From Synergistaceae bacterium (GTDB taxonomy: Bacteria > Synergistota > Synergistia > Synergistales > Aminobacteriaceae): a stretch of DNA of 50,784 nucleotides. Shown in pieces: positions 1 through 7,093 of this stretch (its first letter is position 1; every line of letters starts with the position of its first letter). The stretch is taken from positions 1 through 50,784 of the forward strand of contig JAISQE010000108.1 of assembly GCA_031274425.1 (NCBI GenBank). Direction: 5' to 3'. A program made the position numbers and the translations under genes. Under the pieces are notes generated by a model. The model was not told the origin of the DNA. It saw only the letters and a list, made by a program, of their open reading frames with translations, and did not search any database.

Positions 1-189
1 CGCTTTTTTATTGGCTTCCTTCACTAAGATTCTGTCACTGAATACTTTGCATTTCAAGTTTCTCAGCGCGGCGAATGCTCCCGCAAAATTATAATCGGAT
101 CCTTTCAGCCTGTTATTGACATACTTATAATTTTCCTGGGGATTTACGTTATAATAATTCTGGGGATTTACGTTAATAGAGAATACGAC
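1..189 (-). CDS. possible partial reading frame running off the left edge
   Basis: An uninterrupted minus-strand frame leaves the window at base 1. Its most protein-like part reads KGSDYNFAGAFAALRN followed by KCKVFSDRIL. No start codon with a ribosome site is visible. Two near-identical NVNPQ segments in it come from the 24-bp tandem duplication at 127-174. It overlaps the antisense of a transposase remnant, so it may not be a gene. I do not recognise a family. Confidence 0.22.
127..174. repeat. 24-bp tandem duplication
   Basis: Two adjacent 24-base units (127-150 and 151-174) share the 15-base core CTGGGGATTTACGTT and differ at three or four positions near their left ends. The surrounding 1-360 segment is clearly AT-richer than the genes to its right, which fits decaying mobile-element DNA. 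Confidence 0.75.
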
Positions 190-295
190 GACTAAAAAAG
201 GCCTTGTTGTAAAATGTAGTTTGGATGAGAATAAGTATTCCAAAGGAATAAAAGTAACAGATGATGAAATTAGCAGAAGTTTCCTACGGAAATAG
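158..295 (+). pseudogene. C-terminal remnant of an ISAzo13-type transposase
   Basis: The frame reads LIENTTTKKGLVVKC, then SLDENKYSKGIKVTDDEIS, and stops at 293-295. This pattern (N-T-T-K-x-G-L-x-V, then a LDxNxYxKGxKVxDxE block) is what I recall from the C-terminus of ISAzo13-family transposases; that match is from memory. Upstream the frame is closed by stops at 152-157. Downstream the usual tail is replaced by the 71-bp repeat at 280, so both ends are lost and the fragment cannot be functional. Confidence 0.5.
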
Positions 296-350
296 ATTCG
301 TCTCCTATTTCCATTGCTCGTTGTGATCGCAGATCATGGCTAGTTAGGTT
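280..350 (+). repeat. 71-bp dispersed repeat, copy A
   Basis: This is one of three copies of exactly 71 bases; the others are 15567-15637 (inverted) and 25274-25344. It starts TTTCCTACGGAAATAGATTC and ends AGTTAGGTT. It holds three potential hairpins: TTTCC/GGAAA, GGAAATAG/CTATTTCC, and GATC around a short loop. This copy interrupts the transposase remnant and ends 25 bases before cbiB. Confidence 0.85.
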
Positions 351-375
351 AATTCTGAAAGGAATCACGATCTCG

Positions 376-1320
376 ATGCAAATTTTTGCGGCTCTTTTTC
401 TCGATGCCCTGTTGGGCGATCCGAAGCGCGTTCCGCATCCCGTCGGCGGGATAGGGGCGATCATTCGATTTTGGGAGGGGCGCTTTTACGCCGGAACCGA
501 TAAAAGGCGGCAGGGGAAGTTTTTCTGCGTGGCCGTCTTGGCGACGACCATGGCCGCCGCGGTCGGACTTTTGTTCTGCGCGTCGTTCCTTCCCTGGATT
601 TACGAGGCCGTCGTGGCGTATCTCCTGTACGCGGCCCTGGCGTGGCGCTCGCTGAAGGACCAGTCTTTGCCCGTCGCGCTGGCGCTGTTCGACGGGGACG
701 TGGAGGCGGCGAGGGAAAAACTTTCTCATATCGTAGGGCGCGACACGCGGAACCTGGACGAGGCGGGAATTCTTCGCGCCGCCATCGAAACGATCGGGGA
801 AAACTTCATCGACGGCGTTTTCTCCGTTCTTTTTTTTATGGCGCTGGGCTATGCCTGCGGCGGGGCGGCGGGGGCGGTTTTGGCCTCGTGGTTTTTCAAA
901 GCGGCGAGCACGCTGGACTCCATGGTGGGATACGACGACGAGCGTTATCGCGATTTCGGCCGGGCCAGCGCTCGGCTGGACGACGCGTTGAACTTTATTC
1001 CCGCGCGGTTGGGGGGGCTGACGGTCTTGGCCGCGGGCGCGTGCCTAGGGTACTCCTTCTCCCAGGGGCTGACGGTTTTTCTGCGAGACCGGAAAAAGCA
1101 CAAAAGCCCCAACAGCGCTCACGGCGAAAGCGCCTTCGCGGGACTGCTGGGCGTTCGCCTGGGGGGAGGCGCCGCGTATGGAGGCGTATTCGAGGAAAAG
1201 CCCTCGATCGGGGACCCCGACGCCCGAGACCCGGAGCCCTCCGACGTCCTGCGCTCCCACAACCTTCTCGACGCGTCGGTCGCCCTCTGCGCGCTTGCCT
1301 TGTACCTTTTTTCGAGGTGA
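376..1320 (+). CDS. cbiB: adenosylcobinamide-phosphate synthase CbiB
   Basis: This membrane enzyme attaches (R)-1-amino-2-propanol or its phosphate to adenosylcobyric acid, making adenosylcobinamide (phosphate) in late cobalamin synthesis. The N-terminus carries the family signature LDALLGDPKRVPHPV, and several hydrophobic segments follow (near residues 50-95 and 150-180). The C-terminus HNLLDASVALCALALY is also typical. At 314 aa it has the usual length. The ATG follows AAAGGAA. The next gene, cobD, makes its aminopropanol phosphate substrate and starts 6 bases after the stop, so the two form an operon. No cobalamin riboswitch is visible upstream, where there is only IS debris and repeat A. 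Confidence 0.93.
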   Translation: MQIFAALFLDALLGDPKRVPHPVGGIGAIIRFWEGRFYAGTDKRRQGKFFCVAVLATTMAAAVGLLFCASFLPWIYEAVVAYLLYAALAWRSLKDQSLPVALALFDGDVEAAREKLSHIVGRDTRNLDEAGILRAAIETIGENFIDGVFSVLFFMALGYACGGAAGAVLASWFFKAASTLDSMVGYDDERYRDFGRASARLDDALNFIPARLGGLTVLAAGACLGYSFSQGLTVFLRDRKKHKSPNSAHGESAFAGLLGVRLGGGAAYGGVFEEKPSIGDPDARDPEPSDVLRSHNLLDASVALCALALYLFSR

Positions 1321-1326
1321 TTTCCC

Positions 1327-2394
1327 GTGTCCTTTTTCGATCGCCAGCATGGCGCCAATCCCGAGAAACTGTACGAAACCGCGGCGCTCCCCATGCCGGA
1401 AAAGGTTCTCGACTTCAGCACGAACACCAACGTTCTTCCTTGGAGGGGCTGGGACGAAAAACTGGACTTCGAGCTTCGTCGATACCTGGCCTTTTATCCC
1501 GACGACGAGGCGGCGGAGCTGCGGTCGGAGATAGCCGAGCGCGAGGGGCGTTCCGTCGAGGGCTGTTCCGTAAAAAACGTCCTGGTCGTCAACGGCTCGA
1601 ACGAGGCCGTCTATTTGATCGCCTCGTTCCTCGGAGGCAAAAAAACGGCGATCTGGCAACCCGTCTACGGGGAATATTGCCGCGCGCTCTCCGCTTACGG
1701 CGCGGACGTCCGTTGCGTGTTCGGCGCGGATGAGCTGCCCGAGGACACGGAGGCGTTTTTTTTGTGCAACCCCTGCAATCCAACCGGGGACTATGTGGAA
1801 AGAGAGACGTTGGAAGGGCTTTTCGCCCGTCACGACCGCACCCTGTTCGTGGTCGACGAAGCGTATGTGGATTTTTTGACGGGCGAGCACAGGAAGCTCG
1901 ATTTTCTTCGATACCCGAATGTCCTTGTCCTTCGCTCCTTGACGAAGATCTTCCATTTATGCGGAGCCCGCGTCGGCTACATTTTGTCCCGCGAGGAGCG
2001 CGTCGCGCGACTGAAAACGCGCCAGCCCACGTGGAGCGTCAACGCCGTGGCTCAGGCCGCGGCCCTGGCCTTCATGAGAGACAGCGAGTTTCTGCGGGAA
2101 ACGCGCGATTTTTACGCCGGGGAAATGCCCCGTTTTGTCGCGAAAATCGAAAAGGCGGGTTTTAGGGTCCTGCCCACCCGAGCGAATTTTTTTCTCGTGG
2201 AGGTCGCCGACGACCAAACGGTGATGCGAGCCCTGTTGGAGCGGGGGTTTGTCGTGCGCCACACCCGAAATTTCCCCGGCCTCGACGGCCGATACATCCG
2301 CGTCGCCGTGCGAATGCCGGAGGAAAACGATCTTTTGGTTTGCGCTTTACAGGATATTTTACAGGATATAATGATACGCGAGAACAATCGATAA
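1327..2394 (+). CDS. cobD: L-threonine-O-3-phosphate decarboxylase CobD
   Basis: This PLP enzyme decarboxylates threonine phosphate to (R)-1-amino-2-propanol phosphate for the cobalamin nucleotide loop. At 355 aa it is a normal-length class I/II aminotransferase-fold protein. NPCNPTG lies near residue 148, the PLP-ring aspartate D177 sits in VVDEAYVD, and the Schiff-base lysine K207 sits in SLTKIFHLCGARVGY. The start is GTG, 6 bases after cbiB. The last codons contain a TTTACAGGATAT duplication (about 2346-2369), giving LQDI twice, so the C-terminal tail may have been lengthened by slippage. A histidinol-phosphate aminotransferase is the main alternative, but the pairing with cbiB favours CobD. 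Confidence 0.88.
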   Translation: MSFFDRQHGANPEKLYETAALPMPEKVLDFSTNTNVLPWRGWDEKLDFELRRYLAFYPDDEAAELRSEIAEREGRSVEGCSVKNVLVVNGSNEAVYLIASFLGGKKTAIWQPVYGEYCRALSAYGADVRCVFGADELPEDTEAFFLCNPCNPTGDYVERETLEGLFARHDRTLFVVDEAYVDFLTGEHRKLDFLRYPNVLVLRSLTKIFHLCGARVGYILSREERVARLKTRQPTWSVNAVAQAAALAFMRDSEFLRETRDFYAGEMPRFVAKIEKAGFRVLPTRANFFLVEVADDQTVMRALLERGFVVRHTRNFPGLDGRYIRVAVRMPEENDLLVCALQDILQDIMIRENNR

Positions 2395-2450
2395 AAATAT
2401 AGAATTACCTCGATTGGCTATTCTTTTGCAATTGCGGGAGGGAATTTCGA

Positions 2451-4904
2451 ATGAACCGCAGCACCATGGAATACGCAAATCAACTGAGCGACGCTCTCGC
2501 GCGAATTACAAAAAACTCCGCGCTGACGTCTGGAATATTGCAAGACGCCGCCAACGTCATCGCGCGGGAAGGGTGTCACGCGCTGAACGCGCATCGAGTG
2601 GGAATATGGCGCACGATCAACGACGGACAGGCGCTTCAAAGCATAGCGAGTTACGATATCGTCGCCGACAAGCACGCCGTGCAGGACGACTTCCCCCTCG
2701 ACGACCGCCGGCGTTATGTGAAATTGCTCCACGCCGAGCGCCTCCTCATCATCAACGACGCCATGGACACGGACATTCTGCCCAACCTGCAGGAGACGTA
2801 CGGCCCTGATATTTGCGCCCTGCTCGACGCGCCCATCCGCGTGGGCGGCAGCCTGGTGGGCGTGGTCTGCATCGAGCAGGACCGCTCGGAACAGTTTCCC
2901 TCGAACCGCGTTTGGACGATAGAGGAGCAAAACTTCGCCTCCTCTCTCGCGGATTTCGTGGCTCTCGCCATGGAAAGCGCCGAGCGCCGCCTGCTGATGC
3001 GCCGCACCGAAACCCTTATGAGCAATCTGCCCGGCATGGTCTACCAGTGCCTGAACGATCCGCCCAATTTCACCTTCACCTTTGTGAGCGACGGGTGTTA
3101 CAACCTGGTGGGCTATGCGCCGGAGGAGCTGATCGGCAACAACGTCGTGAAGTTTTTCGACATGGTGCACCCCGACGACGTAGAAGAGCTCCAGGCGATA
3201 AATGCGCAGACGCTTTCCGCCGGCCTGCCCCTGGAAACCACCTTCCGAATGATCATGAAGGACGGCAGCGTAAAATGGGTTTGGGAGCGCAGCCGCGTGA
3301 TAGAGAGGAAACCGGACGGCACGCCTCATCTTCTGGAGGGCTTTTACACGGACATCACCGAACAGCGGCGTCTGGAGGCGGCGGAGCTGGCCAACCGCGC
3401 GAAATCCGAATTTTTGGCCAATATGAGCCATGAAATCCGCACTCCGATGAACGCGATTTTGGGGATGACCGACCTCGCCATCCGCAATTTCCCCCAGGAA
3501 TCGGTGCTCGAGTACCTGGGCAACATCAAGACCGCGGGGACGTCGCTTCTCTCCATCATCAACGATATTCTGGACTTCTCCAAAATCGAGGCCGGGGCGG
3601 TGGAGCTGCTTCCCGACAAATACAATATCCACTCGCTGATCAACGACGTGGTGACCATGATTCATATGCGCATCGGCGATAAACCCCTCGATTTCATCGT
3701 GAACGACGACCCCGGAATGCCTCAGGAGATGCTCGGCGACGTGACGCGCATCAAACAAATAGTCATCAATCTTTTAACCAACGCCGTGAAATTTACGCGC
3801 CAGGGGCATATCATCCTCACGGCGGGAGCGGAGCTTATCGGCGCGGGCGAACGGTGCAAACTGAACTTTTCCGTTCAGGACACCGGCATCGGCATCCGCA
3901 AAGAAGAAATACCGCTTTTGTTCGGCAATTTTTCCCAATTGGACACCCGCAAAAACCGCGGCATCGAGGGCACCGGGTTGGGGCTCGCCATTTCCAAGAA
4001 ACTCGTGGAGCTTATGGAGGGCGAGGTACGCGTCGAGAGCGTTTATGGCGAGGGCTCCTGTTTTTCGTTTTACGTCCTGCAAAAGGTGGAGAACCCCAAG
4101 CCCGCGATCGCGTCGCGGCCGGGCGAGACTCGCCGCGCGGCAGTCTGGCTCTCCAACGCCATAAAAGCGCGCTACCTTTCCGAAAAATTGGTTAAAATGG
4201 GGGTGCCTTGCGACATTGTGGACACGCCCGCTGATTTTGCGAAATATTCGTACGCGTTCTTCGATTTCGAGAGGTATGATCGAGTGGGCCAGGAGGCTCG
4301 TGCGGACACGAAACTGATTGCCCTTTCACGCGACCCTATGGACGAACAAGGTTTGCCGCAACGCGTGAAGGTCGTTTACACGCCGATCACCACCCTTATC
4401 GCGGCGCGTCTGCTGGACGAGAAGGCGTACGCTCAGTTCGACGCGCTGCCGAAAGCGGACGAAGCAGCTTTGCAGTTGCACAGCACGCATCTTCTGGTGG
4501 TGGACGACAACGAAATCAACCTCGTGATCGCCGAAAATGTCCTGCTCACCTACGGCGGCAGCGTGAGCGTCGCGCGCTCCGGCACGGAGGCCGTCGAACT
4601 CGTGAAGCAGAACGACTACGACATCGTCTTCATGGATCACATGATGCCGGAGATGGACGGAGTGGACGCCACGCGGATCATCCGCGCCTTGCCGGAGGGA
4701 AGCCGATCTCGCGTGCCTATCGTGGCGCTCACGGCTAACGTGGTGGGCGACGTGCGCGACATGTTTCTGCAAAGCGGAATGAACGACTTCCTTTCAAAAC
4801 CCCTGGAGTTCCACGAGATCGAACGGGTACTGAAAGAATGGCTCCCCCGCGACAAATGGAGCCTCGCCGAAGAAGGGGAAAGCCAAGCAATGTCAATAGG
4901 TTAA
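2451..4904 (+). CDS. soluble hybrid sensor histidine kinase (GAF-PAS-HisKA-HATPase-REC)
   Basis: This is an 817-aa phosphorelay kinase with no membrane segment, so it should sense a cytoplasmic signal. In order: GAF-like domain (about 20-175); PAS with PAC (185-305); HisKA with phospho-acceptor H327 in MSHEIRTPMN; HATPase_c (about 430-545) with N-box LLTNAVKF, DTGIGI and GTGLGLAI; a degenerate receiver-like segment (560-660) without phosphorylation residues; and an intact receiver (680-800) with D685/D686, acceptor D729 in MDHMMPEMDG and K783. The start follows GGGAGGG. No response regulator, Hpt or target gene lies nearby, so its output is unknown and may need a distant phosphotransfer partner. 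Confidence 0.9.
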   Translation: MNRSTMEYANQLSDALARITKNSALTSGILQDAANVIAREGCHALNAHRVGIWRTINDGQALQSIASYDIVADKHAVQDDFPLDDRRRYVKLLHAERLLIINDAMDTDILPNLQETYGPDICALLDAPIRVGGSLVGVVCIEQDRSEQFPSNRVWTIEEQNFASSLADFVALAMESAERRLLMRRTETLMSNLPGMVYQCLNDPPNFTFTFVSDGCYNLVGYAPEELIGNNVVKFFDMVHPDDVEELQAINAQTLSAGLPLETTFRMIMKDGSVKWVWERSRVIERKPDGTPHLLEGFYTDITEQRRLEAAELANRAKSEFLANMSHEIRTPMNAILGMTDLAIRNFPQESVLEYLGNIKTAGTSLLSIINDILDFSKIEAGAVELLPDKYNIHSLINDVVTMIHMRIGDKPLDFIVNDDPGMPQEMLGDVTRIKQIVINLLTNAVKFTRQGHIILTAGAELIGAGERCKLNFSVQDTGIGIRKEEIPLLFGNFSQLDTRKNRGIEGTGLGLAISKKLVELMEGEVRVESVYGEGSCFSFYVLQKVENPKPAIASRPGETRRAAVWLSNAIKARYLSEKLVKMGVPCDIVDTPADFAKYSYAFFDFERYDRVGQEARADTKLIALSRDPMDEQGLPQRVKVVYTPITTLIAARLLDEKAYAQFDALPKADEAALQLHSTHLLVVDDNEINLVIAENVLLTYGGSVSVARSGTEAVELVKQNDYDIVFMDHMMPEMDGVDATRIIRALPEGSRSRVPIVALTANVVGDVRDMFLQSGMNDFLSKPLEFHEIERVLKEWLPRDKWSLAEEGESQAMSIG

Positions 4905-4910
4905 GCGAAG

Positions 4911-5216
4911 TCAGCAATCAGACTTCATGTTGAGATGGAATTTAGCTTTGCGCGGGAATGGGTTACGTCGCACAGAGCGTCCTTTTCTTTCTGGTATAGC
5001 ATGTTCACCGATAAGTCGTATGAGCTCATCCGTCTTTGCGGCCCGCATCTCATCGCAGGGCTCCAGGAGCGCCAGTATAAAACGGTCTTTAAACGTTCCT
5101 ATAGCATGGTTTACGTTTACTTTGTAGTTGTGCCTGTTGCCTTTGTTCTTCCTGGCTAAGTCTGCCGCAGACTGCGCTTCCTTGACTTCGGCCCTGGATT
5201 TTACACCACAACCCAC
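4911..5216 (-). pseudogene. C-terminal remnant of an IS4-like transposase
   Basis: The 101-codon minus-strand frame ends IPERKGRSVRRNPFPRK followed by AKFHLN. Its body YKVNVNHAIGTFKDRFI looks like the tail of IS4-type transposases, where a Y/F-x-V-N-H-A-x-G-T-F helix precedes a basic R-x-G-R-S-x-P-R-K end. The catalytic DDE part is absent and no terminal inverted repeats could be placed, so this is a fragment. The overlapping plus-strand frame at 4935-5159 looks like its shadow. The family call is from memory. Confidence 0.42.
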
Positions 5217-5293
5217 TAAAAACAGGCCGAAGATTTTGTAACGGAAAAGGCTCTTTCTCCTCTGCGCTACGAGGAATATTTGGAGGTGCGTCC

Positions 5294-5475
5294 ATGAGCG
5301 AACGAGATCAATTTAAAGCAACGCTGCAACTGCTTGTCCCGCTGATCATTAAAGAGATCATAAAAGCAAGCAATGTTTCCGATCAGGAGGCGTTCGCGTT
5401 GCTCTATTCTTCTTTTGTATTGCAACGTACATCGTTGAAGACATCAACCGATTCGTAGACACCCGACGAAAATAG
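5294..5475 (+). pseudogene. small broken gene, possibly DUF3791-like (toxin-antitoxin associated)
   Basis: A 54-codon frame (5294-5458) starts at ATG behind a good GGAGG (5282-5286). It reads SERDQFKATLQLLVPLIIK, then NVSDQEAFALLYSS, before turning into an unlikely tail. In another frame the end of the same stretch reads ATYIVEDINRFVDTRRK and stops at 5473-5475. Together these resemble one short DUF3791-type protein (helical start, VSxxEAxxLL middle, YIVxDIxxFV end) damaged by a frameshift and an internal deletion. Such proteins often sit beside DUF3990 toxins, but none is present here. The family call is tentative; the 54-codon frame could still be expressed. Confidence 0.35.
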
Positions 5476-5503
5476 GGGCATAGTGACAAGGAGGAGATTT
5501 TAG

Positions 5504-5974
5504 ATGATCGAGCAGGGAAAAACGTTACCGGCTTTCGACTTGGCCGACGCGGAGGGGAAGCGGAGGACAAACGCCGAATTTCTCGGACGGTGGCTGGCGC
5601 TTTATTTTTATCCTAAAGACAACACCAGCGGTTGCACCAGCGAGGCCCAAGGTTTCGCCGAGTTGTACGGGGAGTTTCAAAAACACGAAACTGCGGTCGT
5701 TGGAGTCAGCCCGGACGACATCAAGAGCCATGCGAAATTTTCATCCAAGCTGGAGCTTCCCTTCCCCTTGCTTAGCGACCCGGACCACGTTCTGCTGGAG
5801 GCCTGCGGCGTTTGGCGACAAAAGAAAATGTACGGGCGCGAATACATGGGCGTGGCGCGCACAACGCTGCTCGTGGACCCCGAGGGCGTCGTCCGGGAAC
5901 TTTGGGAAAAGGTCAAGGTGACGGGGCACGCCGCGGCCGTGCTGGAGAAGCTGATCCAAGCCCGAAGGCTTTGA
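5504..5974 (+). CDS. bcp: peroxiredoxin of the BCP/PrxQ type
   Basis: This thiol peroxidase reduces hydrogen peroxide and organic peroxides in the cytoplasm. At 156 aa it has the normal size for the group. The peroxidatic cysteine is C44 in KDNTSGCTSEAQ. The resolving cysteine usual for PrxQ five residues later is replaced by Q49; the only other cysteine visible is C101 in LEACGVW. The enzyme is therefore either 1-Cys, using an external thiol, or resolves through C101. The GREYMGVARTTLLVDPEG region is typical. A strong AAGGAGGAG precedes the ATG. It stands alone between IS debris and a convergent gene. Confidence 0.9.
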   Translation: MIEQGKTLPAFDLADAEGKRRTNAEFLGRWLALYFYPKDNTSGCTSEAQGFAELYGEFQKHETAVVGVSPDDIKSHAKFSSKLELPFPLLSDPDHVLLEACGVWRQKKMYGREYMGVARTTLLVDPEGVVRELWEKVKVTGHAAAVLEKLIQARRL

Positions 5975-5985
5975 AATCACGACGC

Positions 5986-7005
5986 TTACGTCAACCGGTT
6001 CAAAAACTCTATCGGCCAGCCGGCGACGTTGCCGCACGCGAAGACGCGCCCTCGGCCTTTCCGCCAGGCCTCGAACGTGAAAAAGTCGCGTATGGCGTCG
6101 TTCCATTCGATGGAGCTTCTTGAGGAGATCACGGGGCGCCGGGTGCGCGTGAAGAGTTTCCCTTTCCAGGGATGGGCTTCGATCCAGGGCAGAAAAGTTT
6201 CAAGCCGCGCATATCGGTCGGGGCGGTGGTGATAAAGCAAAATCGTTTCCTCGGGAAGCCAGCCCGTTTCGGCAAAAAGGCGCGCCGTGCTTTCCGTGTC
6301 GTTGGCGGAGAACGCCACGGCCAGCTCGTCCGTGCCGTTGCGCAGGACGCGAAAATCCGCGATGTCGGGAGGAAGTTCGGACATCGCCCGCGCTCCGCGC
6401 TCCACGTCCAGGAGAAAGGGCGCAAAGCCGTATGTGTCGCACAATTCCAAAACCAGCCGGGCGAGGGACAGGTTCTCGGCATTGTGGGAGGAGAGGTCGC
6501 CGAGAGCGGGAGTGTGCAAAACGTTGCCGTTCGCTTCGAACAGGGCAAGCATCTCAGGGGCGTTCAGCTCTCTGCCCCCCGCCACGGGGACGCCGCGGGG
6601 AATACCCCGCAAAAGCGCCTTCGCCGCGCCCTCTCGCCCGGGGCCCCATACCTCCACGTGGTCGGCGCGCAGCGTCGTCCACACCGTCAAAACGGGAGAG
6701 ACGAGATCCGGGGCGAAGCCCTGCAAGTCGGGGTGAACGGCGCTGTTTTCGACGACCAGGGCCTGGGCCTCCGTCGGTATCTGCGCCATCCACCAGCGCA
6801 TCTCTCGTATATGGGCGGGAGACGCGCGCCGGATGAGGCGCTCCCCCGCCGGTGAAAGCTCTCTTGGGATCACTCCCGTGATGCGCGCGTAGGAGACAAG
6901 CCCGCAAGCCGCAAACCCGGCCCGCAAAAGGCGCGTCAGGCTGCTCTTGCCCCTCGATCCGGTGACGACGATGCGTATGGGAACGCCCTTCAGGTTGCGC
7001 AGCAT
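5986..7005 (-). CDS. PgsB/CapB-like Mur-ligase-family protein
   Basis: This is an ATP-dependent amide ligase-like protein of 339 aa. The P-loop VTGSRGKSSLTRLLRAG lies near residue 13 and has the PgsB/CapB form (GTRGKSS) rather than the classic Mur GTNGKT. Further matches are the E-N-S-A-V-H-P segment near 95 and TTLRADHVEVWGP near 120. PgsB makes poly-gamma-glutamate with membrane partners PgsC and PgsA, which are absent here, so the substrate is open: poly-glutamate or another glutamyl polymer are possibilities. The start codon lies 89 bases beyond the oadB stop, so co-transcription with oadB is possible. Confidence 0.72.
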   Translation of the reverse strand: MLRNLKGVPIRIVVTGSRGKSSLTRLLRAGFAACGLVSYARITGVIPRELSPAGERLIRRASPAHIREMRWWMAQIPTEAQALVVENSAVHPDLQGFAPDLVSPVLTVWTTLRADHVEVWGPGREGAAKALLRGIPRGVPVAGGRELNAPEMLALFEANGNVLHTPALGDLSSHNAENLSLARLVLELCDTYGFAPFLLDVERGARAMSELPPDIADFRVLRNGTDELAVAFSANDTESTARLFAETGWLPEETILLYHHRPDRYARLETFLPWIEAHPWKGKLFTRTRRPVISSRSSIEWNDAIRDFFTFEAWRKGRGRVFACGNVAGWPIEFLNRLT

Positions 7006-7020
7006 TCGAATTCACGCTCA

Positions 7021-7037
7021 GGGGGGCGAAGTCCCCC
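7021..7037. other. GC-rich intergenic hairpin
   Basis: GGGGG (7021-7025) can pair with CCCCC (7033-7037) around a short loop containing GAAG. There is no T-tract, so it is not a normal intrinsic terminator. Related hairpins occur at 15701-15725 and 29664-29704. Confidence 0.45.
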
Positions 7038-7093
7038 GAATTTGAGTATACGGGTTGGTGAGGATAGGCGAGGATTGAACGAATGCGGTTTTT

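Noticed and set aside
1-375. A cobalamin riboswitch upstream of cbiB
   Set aside because: No B12-box-like segment is visible, and the region is transposase debris and a dispersed repeat.
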